From Drechmeria coniospora (Eukaryota; Ascomycota; Sordariomycetes; Hypocreales; Ophiocordycipitaceae): 64,000 nt of DNA. The translations under genes and the position numbers were made by a program. This document shows positions 1 to 12,805 of this stretch, one piece after another (positions within the stretch are counted from its first letter, which is position 1; every line of letters begins with the position of its first letter). The notes under the pieces were generated by a model. The model saw nothing but the letters and a program-made list of their open reading frames with translations. It was not told where the DNA came from and made no database searches. The DNA is taken from contig NC_054391.1 of NCBI RefSeq assembly GCF_001625195.1, forward strand, positions 8,384,552-8,448,551. The letters are read 5' to 3'.

Positions 1-257
1 CCAGAAGCGTCGTGGGGATGAAGAGACGAGGAGCTGCCCGGCCAAAATGGTATTCTCGGCAAGTAAGTATAATAAGTACTAATTACAGAGGGTCAAGTCG
101 TGAACTATTAATCCCAGTACGGAGTACGGAGTACGCCTACCATTCTTGCTGGTGTATGTGGGGCTGATAAGATAGCGATTGTCAAAAAAGTCCAGACTTG
201 CAATTTTCACCAGCGACAGTCACGCAACCCAAAGCCTCTCCAACGACGTTTGACGCA
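1..257. other. 5' flank or upstream exon and intron of MAK21
   Basis: No complete gene lies here. An ATG at 47 with A at -3, followed by a GTAAGT donor at 63 and a CCAG acceptor ending at 195, would add a 16-nt coding exon in frame with the MAK21 reading frame. If real, the intron 63-195 carries two overlapping copies of the palindromic GTACGGAGTAC motif at 117-134. The alternative is that this is simply leader sequence and translation starts at ATG 258. Confidence 0.4.
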
Positions 258-3200
258 ATGCCGAAATCGTCAAGTAGGGCCCGCGCGCCTAGGACCTCCG
301 ATGTGGCCCCCGAGTTCGACGTTAATGCTCTTGCTCATCTCACCTCCTCGTTAAACAAGAGCCTGGGTACTACGCAACACAAGCGAAAGGGACCACCTAC
401 CAATGGATCAAACCAACAACATTCGAAGAAACAACGACCGTCCGTGGCAAGCCCGCAAAGAGAAAGCTCTGGGGATAATCTAAAAGATCAGGGGGCACTT
501 TTGGCAGAAATAAAGGAGCTCGGGGGAGACGAAGAAGACCTCGAACTTATCAACGAAGTCGATTCCGATGACTCCGACTACGCGGCGGAACCGGCTCGCC
601 CAATTGACAAGACTCTTAAAATGGAGTTGGCGGCCCTTTCCAAAGAACTTGGTTTTGCCGATATCGTGCCAGAAGAGGCCAGCGATGTAGATATGGACGA
701 GTCAGCCGAGGCAGGGGATGAGGTTGGGGATGTGGAGGAAGAGGAGGACGACGACGACAGCAATCAGGAGGACATTGCGCCCAGTCGCAAACCTGGAGGC
801 ATGGCAAGTGACGGCCCTACCCCCGGGAAGTGTCAAGTCTGACCACTAACCCAGAAACCAGACTTTTGAACCGTTGGCAGAGTGGCATTCTGCGGGCCTG
901 AAGTCCCTGCCAGGCCCGACTACTGAACAGCTTGGCCCGTTCATGGGTGCCGTCGAGTCTCTCAAAAACCATGCCCGAGAATTGCTGGAGCAGGATGCCG
1001 CAAAGTATAGGACAAGCATCTTTGCGTCGTCGTCGCACAAATTCCTGTCCACCATCATGTCCTCGGGTACTCTCACCGACAAGGTATCCGCCCTCACCTT
1101 GGCCATTCAGGAATCCCCTGTTCATAACATCCGCGCCACGGATGCCCTCATAGCTCTTGCGTCCAAGAAAAGCCGCGCACAGGCCATCGGTGCCATCGGT
1201 GCACTTGTCGACTTGCTGGGACCCGGAACTCTACTGCCCTCGGACAGACGTCTGCGGCCGTTTCACTCCCAGCCTGGTTTGCTGGGTACACTTCAGAAAA
1301 CGTCAGTCAGATCGTGGAACCCCAGTCAGCCTCTTCCCGGGAAGGTCACCGGTGCTCATTTGATTGCCTGGATGTACGAGGACTGGCTAAAGGAGACCTA
1401 CTTCAAGATTATTCAGCTGCTCGAGGCTTGGTGTTCCGACGAAATCGAATACTCGCGCGTCAAGGCGGTGGACTTCGTCTATGGCCTTCTGAAGGAAAAA
1501 CCAGAGCAAGAGTCCAACCTTCTCACGCTTCTTGTCAACAAACTGGGCGACAGGGACCGTAAAATTGCCTCTCGTGCGTCTTATTTGTTGTTGCAATTGC
1601 AGGTTTCTCATCCTGGGATGAAACCCATCATCATCCGCTCAGTGGAGCAGGATATCCTCCTTCACCCCTCGCAGGACACACGATCAAAGTACTACGCCAT
1701 CAACACTCTGAACCAGACGATCCTCAGTAGCAAGGAGCCTGCCGTTGCCGAATCACTCATCCGCATCTATTTCGATTTTTTCGTGTCGTTACTAAAGACT
1801 GGTAACTTGGGATTTGGGGATCTGGCCGACATGGCAAACTCGAATGGGGCTGACGTCGCAAGCGGGAAGCCAAAGGGGCCAGATGGAAGGCCGACGGGTG
1901 GGAGGTGTGGGAGGCGCTCCGGCGCTCCGAAGCCAACGGTGCCTGAGACCGAGGCAGCAGACAAGCTCGTGTCGGCTATCTTGACAGGCGTGAATCGTGC
2001 GGCCCCCTTTGTGGGCGTCAACGATGCCATCATGGACCATCATCTTGACACGCTCTTCAAGATTGCGCACTCGGCCAACTTCAACACGAGCATTCAGGCG
2101 CTTCTTCTTATCCAACATCTCTCATCGACGAAGCACTTCGCCATGGACCGATTTTTTCGGGCGCTGTATGAATCGTTGTTGGACCCGCGTCTAGTTACAT
2201 CGTCCAAGCAGTCGCTCTACCTGAACCTCCTCCTGCGGTCGTTAAAAAGCGATGTCGACGTTCGGCGAGTCAAGGCCTTTGCCAAGAGGATGTTGCAAAT
2301 CGCCGGCTTGCACCAGCCACCATTTATTTGCGGATTGCTATACGTCATCTCGCAGCTTCAACGGACTTTCCCTGATTTATCGAATTTGGTCGAGGATCCG
2401 GAGACATCTGTCTTTGATGATGAGACGTCGAAAAACCAGCCAACTTATGACGGTCGGAAGCGGGATCCAGAACACAGCAATGCTCAACGGAGCTGTCTGT
2501 GGGAAATGGTTGGTTCTTTTCTCTCGCTGGTATTCACGACTTGCCGCTAACACAAAGGTTCAGGTTCCCGTCCAGACACACTTCCATCCCTCGGTCAGTG
2601 TTTTCGCAGACGCGCTGCTGGACAGGGGCCGAGACATGCCGAAACCCGACTTGGAGAGTCACACCCTCATCAGGTTCCTGGACAAATTTGTGTACAGGAA
2701 TCCCAAGTCGACCGACTCTGCGCGCGGCGCCTCTATTATGCAACCTCTTCGGACAACAAAAGACTCTGGTGATATCTGGCTAGGCGGCAGGAGCGCAAGT
2801 GCCTCCGCAGTATCTGTCAACTCGGCTGCTTTCTGGAACAAGAAGATTGAGAGTGTTGCTGCCGAAGATGTCTTCTTCCACGAATACTTCCAGCACATTC
2901 CCAAGGAACCCGCAGGGAAGAAGGCGAAACAGTCAGTTGCCGAGGATGGGGAGAATGGCGAGGATGAGATCTGGGAGGCGCTGGTGTCGGAGCAGCCAGG
3001 GATTGACATCGATGATGAAGACTCCGGTAGCCTTGATGGCTTGGACGACCTGGACATGCTTTCAGATGACGGATCTTCGCTGGCCTTCTCCCTGGAGAGC
3101 GATATGGAGGACTTCGACGAAGACCAGATAGCAGGCACCAGCGATGGCGGTTCGGGGTCAGACGGAGAGGAAACGAAAGAAAAGGAAAAAGAAGAAGGGA

Positions 3201-3301
3201 AGGACAAGAAGGTCTCGCGGCGCAAGATGCTCAAGAGTCTTCCCATGTTCGCGTCGGTGGATGATTACGCAGAGATGCTTGCTGAGGAGGATGGCATGTA
3301 G
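258..3301 (+). CDS. MAK21: Ribosome biogenesis protein Mak21/Noc1 (CBF/Mak21 family)
   Basis: Nucleolar factor for 60S subunit maturation and pre-ribosome export, acting with Noc2. Proposed exons are 258-807, 881-2508 and 2564-3301, giving 971 residues. An acidic N-terminal region (EEEEDDDDS near residue 170) is followed by a HEAT-like CBF/Mak21 domain. The family signature YDGRKRDP...CLWE runs directly into HFHPSV across the second intron, a phase-0 join with a TTCAG acceptor. The C-terminus is again acidic and ends in a lysine-rich tail, as usual. The first intron is less certain. GTGACG at 808 to GGCAG at 880 is the only join I found that keeps frame with a normal length, but it removes a TFEPLAEW-like segment that resembles the conserved family sequence. 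An in-frame upstream mini-exon at 47-62 may give an alternative start. Confidence 0.88.
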
Positions 3302-3910
3302 ACTACAACTACGAACTTGGTTCAGTCAGCCCCTGCTATCATTTTCACTTCCCGGTCTAGATACCTCGGCATGGCGTTTGATGTTGACGGTATCATCCCA
3401 GGAGAACGAGAACTCCGACGAACCGGAATTGAGGTCTCACTTGCATCAACCGTATCGGCGTGGAGTGTGGCGCACGATCCAGCCATGAAGTGGTGACAGC
3501 CCTTTCCCCCAGTACTCGCTTGTGCTACATCTTCATTTTTTGACAGTTTCAAAATTCCCAGTACTTTTTTTCGATATAGGGGTGGTTTACTTGGAACGAC
3601 AACTCTCATGGATGAGGTATACTTGGGGGGGTTGGTGAGGAAACTACCTACCTAGTAGCCAAGCACTGTCTGGTGGCCCCCAATCAAGCACTGTACTGTA
3701 CCAGGTACTCCGGTACCAACTGATCAATATAGAGAGCTCTGCTGGGATGGTGCCATGACTAATGACGGCACTACTTGCTGCCAACATATCAACTTCACCT
3801 CTCACAATTCCGCGAGTGCATCCAGAAATTGGCCAACAGTCTCCCCCTCAGCCAGTTGGCACACCCCATGTCTGTGCTTACACCTATATATAAGGAAGTC
3901 ATCTCTCATC
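3302..3910. other. Intergenic spacer MAK21-VPS37
   Basis: This 609-nt spacer lies between two genes on the same strand. It holds a G-run near 3627 and the VPS37 promoter region. No coding signal is seen. Confidence 0.7.
3885..3894 (+). promoter_or_regulatory. TATA-like element next to the VPS37 start
   Basis: TATATATAAG stands only 17 nt upstream of the first VPS37 ATG (3911). A TATA box normally directs initiation about 30 nt or more downstream, so it would place the transcript start near or after that ATG and favour the in-frame ATG at 3932. Confidence 0.35.
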
Positions 3911-4782
3911 ATGGAGAGCTTTCCTCCGGGCATGGCCGCCTTCACGCCGCCGGCCCCTCCTCCCAAGCCTGGCAGTCACGACACAAGCGGCATCGGCACG
4001 CCTTGTGGTCTTCCAGGTCCTTCGGGCTCTCCGAGTCCCCCAGGCCTCACAGGCCTCACAGGCCTCGCGGGACCCGCTCCCCCTCCTCTCCCGCCGCCGC
4101 CAGCTGTAGGCGAAGGAGCTGGCGAGCCTTCCACCCCATTTCAGCAGCTTGATACGGGGTCGTCCGATCCGGGCGTAGGATGGCTGCCTGACCTGCTCCT
4201 AGACATGTCGTGAGTTCTCGCCATGGTCCACCGGCCGCGAGCGGTCTCGCTGACATGGCGGCGATTTCCAGGACACAGGATCTCGCCGGCCTCCTTGCCT
4301 CCCCTTCCCTTCTCAGCGCGCTCGCGCACTCGCCGTCGACAGCCCATCCCTGCACCGCCGCCTCCCACGCGCAGCTCACCAGCGCACTGAGTCAAAACAG
4401 CGATTTTGCGCGGCAGTTGCAGTCACTCGGCGGGCGCCTTTCCCACCAGCGTTCGGACACACAGGCTCATCTCCTCTCCACCCACAGTCTCGAGCGCCAG
4501 TGGCGTCAGAAGCAATCTGACATGGATCACGCCCTCGCACCATTCTCTCCCGCTTCCCTCTACCAGCGCCTCTCCCAAGGCGTTCAGGAGCAGGCTGGTG
4601 TTTGCCAGGCCATGGAGGAAAGCTTCCTCGAAGGGGGCGACGGGGGGGACGGCGGAGACTTGGCCTCGGAGCGAGAGGTGGCTGAGTGGGTGCGTAGATA
4701 CAGGGAGGCCAAGGTGCAGTTCTATCTGCGGCAAGAGAGGAAGGAGAGGTGGGATGAGGGCAGGGTAGGAGGTTGGAGATGA
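3911..4782 (+). CDS. VPS37: ESCRT-I subunit Vps37 (Mod_r domain)
   Basis: Subunit of the ESCRT-I complex, which sorts ubiquitinated cargo into multivesicular bodies together with Vps23, Vps28 and Mvb12. Exons are 3911-4209 and 4272-4782. The intron has a GTGAGT donor and a TTCCAG acceptor, and the product has 269 residues. The first ~90 residues are proline- and glycine-rich with a small GLTGLTGLAG repeat and no fold. The second exon holds the Mod_r domain: a leucine-rich helical start (QDLAGLLASPSLLSALA), a central coiled coil and a C-terminal helix with basic residues (YREAKVQFYLRQERKERW). Length and order match fungal Vps37 with an extended N-terminus. The start could instead be the ATG at 3932. 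Confidence 0.82.
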
Positions 4783-7700
4783 TGTGCCTGCTCCGTCCTT
4801 TGCTCGATCCTGCCTGATTCGTGCGTGCCATGATGACGACATTGAGAATTTACGACTTCACGCTTGATGACCGGCCGTTGGGTGGACCGATCAGTGCCAT
4901 GGGGATACGTCATCTGGGTGTTCCGGGGAGGTGGTTTGGAGGCAAGTCCCGCACGACACCGTGGTGTACGAAAGTTGGATCATGTACTGGTGAGCACGAG
5001 AGTCGACGTGAAGCATTCAGAACATGGCGCTCGTCGGGGACGAATCGACGCGTCCGCGCACCATATGGGAGCCATTTGAAACGGGGCATCGGATGAGCGG
5101 CGATGGCAAGCCGCAAACATGGCCGTGGACGTTTCTGCCTAAACCAATGCTCCCCAGAGGCTACGACGAAGGGTATGCCTGCCGATTGTGTCCCAAGGAC
5201 CGCGGAGGAGTGGTTGGGTGTATCCTTCCTTGGTCGAGTTGATTCCTCGGGCGGGACGTCATCAACGCCAGACGGCCTTGATGGGTTTTCCCGGGTGGTT
5301 TCAAGAAATGGCAGTACCTCGCTCGCTATCAACTTGTACCTCACACCCGTTGTTCGTTTCCTTCTTTTCCTACCTCGCCACTCGAATATCGTTCGGCATC
5401 ATGTTCGTCGTGGTGTTGGACTAAAACAAGGTGTTCCACGTCCCAATCTTTCTGTCAGCTTTGCTCCGCGAAGCATCCCTGCGGTTGGCAGGAGTTCGGT
5501 ACGGCCGCGCCTTGTGCCGACAAATAAATAAACAGTATAATATAAGCAGGGGCTGAATCGGGGTTGGGTCGGGCACCGGCACCGGCGCCAGTTCGGACAC
5601 GAAGCCGAGTCATGGCGAAGCAATTCGTTCTCCGTCCGAACTCCGGACTGGCCCGTCACGCACTCATGAGCACCCCTACCCTGTCGGGCAAGGTATTATT
5701 AATTATTATTATAACGTGGTCTTTTAGTTCCGTGACAGTGAAATCATGTTGTGCGCAGGGGCAGGCAACACAGAGAATCTGTGCCGACATCATTGAACAA
5801 GAGCAAAGCAACCAGGAAACGGACATGGATGCGAATATGAGTATGCACATAGAAGGTTTCATTACCCTCTCGACCAGTGTGTGTACTTACTGTACATGCA
5901 CTTACTGTAATTACGGAGTTACAAGGTAATACGGATTGCATACTTACTGTACATGTACTTATAAGAACTGTATGTAAGCAAGTGCGCAGAGTACTGTAGA
6001 TGTACAGTACTCAAATGGTGTGCGGAGTACATGTCCACAACATAAGTACATGTCCAGTACGTGCATGTACGGAGTACTTGAAGTACACGTGAGTATGGAG
6101 GAATAGTCGTACTCGTGTTTCCGTGTGATATTATTGCTCGGATTATTATTTGAGAACGGTTGGCTACGGCGGTACTATTCGAACTCGTAGCAGTTCGGTA
6201 TGTTATGTTGAACTAAATATGAATAACCGAGGAATACGGAGCACTTGTTGTGCAAGTACTTACTTGCTGTACTTGCACGGTGTACTAGTTCTGTACTCCA
6301 TGCCGTCATACTTACTGTACAATGACGAATTGGCTCGGGATGCGTCGGCAGTACTCCGTAGGTGCCGTATGTCGTACGTGTGATTCATTCTCACATAAGT
6401 AGTTGTACAACGTACATCTGCAAGTACTTGTGCTCCCTACGCTGTATTTACTTACAAGTACTTCTTGTACTAAGTAAACCACTGTAGTTAGTGCTTGTAC
6501 AGTAATTAAGGACTGCAGTTAATAAGTGTTCGGAGTACAGTCCATACGTACCTAGTTCTTGTACAGTACTCCACCACTCACTAATACCCCGTATTATTGG
6601 TGCCTGCACTGATAAGTATACCATGGATACCTAGGTACCTAGTAAGTAAATAACACTTGTACTCCGTACTCCGTACTTATAGTGCCTACCAATTCCTTTC
6701 CAGACCTCCAGTAGGTGCAGGTGTACAACCTCGCTTGCTTCTTCTGCCATTGGTCTCTTATCCGCCTTGCCGAGGATGCCATCATGGTAATGCAAGTGGA
6801 TAACGGCGGTCGACAGATGAAGCAAACATTCGGAGGCGTTGTGGGGAGGGGGGTGACAAGATAACAGCGGGACTATCGACGGATATTTGCTCGGCCCTAA
6901 CTCGTGTTATCTATTTATCTCTACATCTCTCCATCTCGGCATCACTCCATCCCTCCACATCTCCATCCCTCTCCCTATCTCTCGTAGCACCTAATAATAA
7001 TACAGCATCAATCAACAATCGAGTTGATTGATTCGATTGAGACGTGGTCAGCCGTTGACGCAGAGCGACCGGAGTAGCGCCGGCTGTGTGGCTTCTGCCT
7101 TGGCGTGCCGCTTCCCTATTTGGCAGGCTGCCGATCGTGTCGCGTGCGAGTTCATTGCGTACTGTACTTACTTACAGTAGTGTGTGTCGATACATGTACT
7201 GTACATACGAGCACACCTGTTGTAGTACTGTACTCTTGTATCCGAGTACGAGGTCGTGGAAGTTGGTCTTGAAGCCGAAGTAGCTGCTAGCCTACGAGCC
7301 TGCGGGAGCAAGGCCGTCTCCTCCTCTCAAATGTGTGCTGGACTGCTGGTAAGTACATAAGTAGGTACCTATACAAGTACTGTACGTGTACAGTATGGAG
7401 TACGGAGTACATGTTCTCAGGTAGCTAGTATAGTACATGCACTAGCAGAGGAGTCCTACAACTACAGCACAACTAAGTGCAGCACATGTGCCGTCAAAGT
7501 AATATTTCGTAGCCTCTGCTTGTACGACAGGTGTACTTGCAGGTATTACATGCAAGTAAGTAGGTGTTCCAAGCGTGGAAGCCCGCGCAGCCGTTGTGTC
7601 AAGATGCGACGCCAGGGATTTGATTCCCCGCGAATGAGGAATTACACTATTATACATATTACTTGTACATGCCTGCATGATTGTCATGACCTACCCGAAA

Positions 7701-10188
7701 ATTACACAGTATGACATACTCACATTACTTACAACTTACCACCACAGGTACTGTAGGTGTAAGTAAGGTAGGTGTTCTTACTTACACCTACAGTACAGCA
7801 GGAGTACATGTGCATACGGTGCATAGCACGTGTGTACGGAAGCATATGATACTCCGTACGACCCATCGTGCTCGTTCCCCTACTTACTTGTAAACCAGGA
7901 ATAGTACCTACATGTAGTTGTGCACCTAGTCGTACGTACTAGGTATGCATACTTGCATGTACAGTGTGAGAATTGGCAGTCCGTTGTACCAGTCGACGCA
8001 TCCCGCTTCGGCGGTTCCAAGCTCGAGTGTGTCCCGTTTGGACGGAGCGCGCCTGCAGGAAGTAAGGAATAATATGCAATCATGGACGGAACGAATATTG
8101 CAGTACTCCTGACTTATACCCCTATACCATTGCATCCCAGTACATCTTCCAGCGCATGGGATATAACTGCAGTGCATGTGGCATTCGACATGCAACTACA
8201 GGTACCTGCCGTAGGTGTAGCACAGTGCTTGCAGTGCAGATGGAGAGATCAAGACATTTCCGTGTACTCTGTTCATGTGCAGTAGTTGTGCGTTGTGCTG
8301 CAGTCACCCTCAAATAATTTCGCGAGATAATTATCCCTCTACCGCATGCACTAAGTGCTCAGTTCACCGCCAGCACAAGTATTCCGTAAACCTTACTGTA
8401 ATTAAGTACATGTACGGAGTACTCTGTACTGTGCTCCTTATTTGCGCTTGAAGATGTCGTAGAATAAGTACATGTGCGCGTGCATGATGCCATGCTTGCA
8501 AGTAATACAAGTAAGTACAAGCAAGCGTTCATGTGCTCTCCGCGCTGGTGCTTGCACTGTTAAGTACTTACCAAGGCAAGTAATAATGCAGTAATACTGT
8601 ACTCCGTACTCAAAGTACTTGTACAAGTATTGTCGTGATGGGTGGAACGGAACAGCACTTGTAGCATCGGCAAGTGTTATGGGTTCCGAGGGTACATGCA
8701 CGTACCGATGGTACCTGCTAGCAGGTACCCAACACGAAGATAAGGGACCGTGCCTTCGACAAGGCGGCGCGGCCCCATGGAACAAAGACAAAGTGACAAG
8801 TACCTTGCGGTGACCCTGTTCTGAGACGAAAATGGTAGGTTAATGGCTGTGCCTCGCAGGTAGCCTGTACGTACGACCAACGATGCCGCCGCTCCACCTC
8901 CAGTTCTGGGCATGGTGAGCGGGCACTTTTTGGCTGCCACTCCACTATTTCGCCGGCGAAACGGCCGTTTGGACGAACCAGAATCGCCACCACGGCTCAA
9001 CATTCTCCATCGTCGTTCTCCCTCGCTCCTCCCCCGAGCCCATCGGCGCCCTTGGCCTCATAGTCTGTCTCTCAGTCGGTGTATTTTATACAAGCACCGA
9101 ACTCCGTACTTGTACTGTACTTGTACTTGTACTTGTACATCCTCCTCCCCGTGTGCACCTCGTCGTCCGCTGAGACTACCGGTACTTGTACATACATGTA
9201 CACGTTAGCGCACTCGGACCTACACTAAGTACGTGTACTGTACCTAGCACTTACCAACCCTTCCCTACTCGCGGTAGTGTACAGTACACGCTCGGGTACA
9301 AAGGCAAGTGCATGCTAACTGTACTGTGCACATGCGACCAACTCGTCGTACCACCTCCCCGTACCTGTACTTCGTAGCACTATGATCGTTTCCCTCCCCC
9401 ACTCACGCACCCATCGCCGCCATCCAGACGTCCCATCCCATCCATGCTTACGAGTAAGTGTACGCCAACTGTGCTCGTACACATGCTACAACACTCCTTC
9501 ACATAGCACTCTTCCTTTTTTTCCCGCCTCTCCTACGCTGAAACGGGCACGAGTTCGAGTGCAAGCGCGAGCGCGAGCGCTCTATCCGATCCTCCGAACA
9601 CGTACCTGCCGCCGCTCCCCGTCGTTCCTCCCCTCCCATCGCCCGGCCTATCCATTCTCCTGCCCATCGGATTGGCTCTGCGCTTCGTCGTCCACTCCTC
9701 TTCTGTACATACAAACACAAACCCATCATTCGTACCATCTCGCCTGCTCCTCCACCCTCCTTTCCACTCTCTCCCGCCTCCTCCTTCCTACCTTCTTCTA
9801 CCGCCTCTTGCGCCGTTATCGTCGTCGCGCCGGCTGTTCATCCACTCATCCACTCACTCACCCACGCCCCAGTCTCCCCCTTGTTCAGGAAGAGCAGGGA
9901 CAACCGAGACGGGCGAGCGGGCGAGCGACTCTCTGCGTGCTTCCGACGACGAGACGGGGCACGACTTCCCCTCTGCGATCAAGTGGCCTCGGCCCTTTCG
10001 ACACCATCCGCCACCCCCCTCCCCCCGCCATGTTCAGTCTATCCTGCTCGCACGGCGCGAATCAATACGAGTAGACAAATCTCCACCACCTCCCCCTTCC
10101 CTTCCCGGGCAGGCAGGTAGGCCGGACCGTCTATCATCTGGCGCGACCACGACTCAACGGCCTTGATCCTCCTTCCGAATTCTTCATC
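4783..10188. other. Long gene-poor spacer with GTAC-rich repeats
   Basis: A 5.4-kb stretch between VPS37 and the F-box gene. From about 5,860 to 9,400 it is dominated by short GTAC-containing words (GTACTT, TGTAC, GGAGTAC), including GTACTCCGTACTCCGTAC at 6659-6676 and GTACGGAGTAC at 7400-7410. From about 9,480 to 10,180 it is pyrimidine-rich, as expected for the leader of the F-box gene. The ORFs present are short or low-complexity and match no family I know, so none is called. Confidence 0.7.
8710..8729. repeat. 20-bp perfect palindrome
   Basis: GGTACCTGCTAGCAGGTACC is identical to its reverse complement over 20 bp with no spacer. It lies in the GTAC-rich spacer, outside any called gene. 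Confidence 0.85.
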
Positions 10189-11918
10189 ATGGCTGAAACC
10201 CGCCCCGTCGCCGTCATGGATCCTCCTCACATCACCGAGTTCGCCTCGGAGCGCTATTTTGAAAAGCTTAGCCAGAAGGCAAGGGCAAGCCAGCAGCAGC
10301 AGCAGCAGCAGCAGCAACAGCAACAGCAACCGGACACGCCCGAGAATCCCCCCAAGACGGGTACCATCGCATCGTCGACCTTCATTCTACCCCTGCGCGA
10401 ATCTAGACTTCATGAAGCCGAGGTATCAAAGCCGCTGGAGCAGAAGCGCGAAAAGGGACGCTTTTTCGGCATACGGCACAAGGTTTCCCTTCTTCACGCC
10501 AGATCCCATGTCATCGACTCGGAACCCATCGCGGCCCCTCCGACGACTGCCGCCGCCGCCGAACCCACGCGACAAAGGTTTGTTCTCGCGTCCGTACATG
10601 ATTCCTTCCCTCCCTCCCCCCGCCAACGCCCAGAGCCTAACACCTCTCTCCGCACAGCACGCCCTTGAGCCACTTGTTCCTTGCCCTACCGAACGAATTG
10701 CAGGTGCAAGTTCTGTCTTCTCTTCCCCTGACCGACCTCCTCCACCTCCGGCTTGTCTCCAAGTCGTGGCTCGCACTCATCACCTTGAACGAGGCGCCCA
10801 TCGTGCGACACCACCTCGACCACCACATTCCCGCCTACGCGCGCCGCCTCTACCCGATATCGAACAAGAGCGAGGTCAATTTCCATTACCTATGCAGTCT
10901 ATGGCATCGACTACACGTCGCTGCCAAGCTGGCGTTCCTAATGTGTGAATGGATCACAAAGGAGATTTTCCTGCGGCAAACCGAATCACAACGGGCCGCC
11001 TTTGCACCACAGCACGAGCGCATGCGTCGCCGTCTCATCCCACTTCTCTTTACAGTCTTTCACTTCTTTGAGACTTGCCGCAAGCTCCAACTGAAGCATA
11101 TCGCCGAACATGGCGGTCACGGTCTGCTCAGGGAGCCCTATACGATGAACCCGATCGAGGTGAAGGTGATGAACATGTACGACGACCAAACGCTGCTGAG
11201 AGTCCACGAAGTCTTCCCTCTTGTCATATCCTCGTTCTGCCGACGATTGCGGCCCCCGACATACGTTGGACGAGTCGAACGATCTCTCCGCGGCTACCTC
11301 AGGGAACGGCCGTCCGATGAGGTTCATTCCGCCATCCTGTGCATTGGCGGGCTGAGGCAGGTGGAGAGATTGTGGGAGATCAAGGGATACAACACCCGGC
11401 GCGCCGCCGTCGACACCTGGTACCACGCACTCGACAAGGAGCATGCCGCAGAAGCCACGGCCAAGACGAGACTGGGCTTGAAGGGGTTTGGTCGGAAGAA
11501 ATCGACAAGCGGCGATCGTCCCGGGGCCCGCCCATCCCACAACGAGCCGCTATTTCGGGCCAGAAGTCCAGCAAGGTCGATTGACTCTTCCAACCCCGAC
11601 AGCGTCGTTGATCCCCACTGGATTTTCAACACCAGCCTGGCTGCGGATGCGCCCATGGCCCAGCTGGGCAAGGAGAATGCCCAGACCCTGCTCGGCGACC
11701 TACCCGTCCTTCAGCAGATATGGCTTACCACGGCCGAGGCCATGATCCTTGATCGCGGCATAGTGCAGCGGACGCAGGATATCAAACGCAATCAGCAAGT
11801 AATGCTCGACCTGATTCGCGAAGACGGAAATGACCAGGAGGACGAATGGTGGTATGGACGTAATATTCCTGACTCTGTACGACCAGCAGTGGGCGCCACG
11901 GACGACGATGCGGATTGA
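10189..11918 (+). CDS. F-box protein with N-terminal poly-Q tract
   Basis: Probable substrate-recognition subunit of an SCF ubiquitin ligase. Exons are 10189-10577 and 10658-11918 (GTTTGT donor, CGCACAG acceptor), giving 549 residues. The first exon encodes a low-complexity region with an uninterrupted run of 13 glutamines. Exon 2 opens with a clear F-box, beginning LFLALPNELQVQVLSSLPLTDLLHLRLVSK and continuing to SWLALI, at about residues 134-170. The rest is helical, with a WYHALDKEH segment and an acidic WWYG tail, and has no WD40 or LRR repeats that I can see. I do not recognise the specific orthologue. The ATG at 10189 is the first in frame and has a good context. Confidence 0.8.
10291..10330 (+). 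repeat. CAG/CAA trinucleotide repeat (poly-Q)
   Basis: A CAG run with interspersed CAA codons inside the F-box reading frame encodes the glutamine tract. Mixed codons suggest a fairly stable repeat. Confidence 0.9.
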
Positions 11919-12805
11919 ACCGTGCATTTTGCGTCGCGGCAGCGGGCGATGGACCGCACAACTTGATGCTTTCCCTGTTGCATTCTATTACAAAAGAGTA
12001 TGTGAGCATTTCCATGGCGTCCACATATGGAGAACCGGAACGGGACAAAGAGGCGGCAGATTTGGAATTCGTGGCGTGGAATAGCATTGAAACCACTTCC
12101 TCTTTTTACTTTTGTTGTAGGGGGGGGGAGTGTAGTTGAAACCCAAAATAGGGGGCTCCTGAGCAAGTCGCGATACTGCAACATCAGGGTCGGGCAAGTG
12201 TTGAATTCATACACCAAAGATGAGAGACACATAGATTAAATCACTCGCCCACAATTCTTAGATTTCTGTGCACTATCTTGGAGACTACTTGGAGAGATAT
12301 TTTCTTCATGGCGGTGACACGCGATTGTTACCGTCGCCGTCACGATTGAACCGAAATGTGCCAATGTGCAGTATGATAACAACTATCACGCTAAATAACG
12401 CCGGGTTATTCCCATCGCTCGAGAAGTATACGACTGAGGCAGGAGAAGAATTGGGGGAGCTAGCTAGGGAAGGCAAATATGGCAACTAGGCTAAGAAGCC
12501 ATTTGAAATCAGGTGAAGGATGTTGCCGTCGGCTGATCGACGGCATGAAATAATAGCAAGTTTATGGGCAGGATATGACTTGGCGGCACCCCACGATTGC
12601 TACTGCATCCTCAACATCTTGATCGTTCTGGCCATATATGACTTCCAAGCAACTGAGATCATGGCAACTGTTGTACGATGTCAGATTTGAACCGGACTTC
12701 GGCCGTGGACGATTCGTCGCGGGATGCCCTGGCACTTGTTGGGTACCTCCCGAAGAAAGTTGCAGTCCATGATCCTTACCAGCGGAACCATGAGTGTTTA
12801 TGCTG
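11919..12805. other. Convergent 3' spacer
   Basis: An 887-nt region between the 3' ends of the F-box gene (+) and the AT-hook gene (-). It contains a short G-run near 12120. No ORF with family resemblance is seen; it probably holds both 3' UTRs. Confidence 0.6.

Noticed and set aside
5103..5531. 142-codon + strand frame downstream of VPS37
   Set aside because: No recognisable domain, poor start context, lies in a spacer with overlapping frames on both strands.
7560..7640. Possible tRNA T-arm (GGGATTTGATTCCC)
   Set aside because: The loop departs from the B-box consensus, and no cloverleaf can be built around it.
9382..10074. Long + strand frame encoding a Ser/Pro/Arg-rich protein before the F-box gene
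   Set aside because: Low-complexity, pyrimidine-rich leader sequence with no domain, directly upstream of a well-supported gene; better explained as 5' UTR and promoter.
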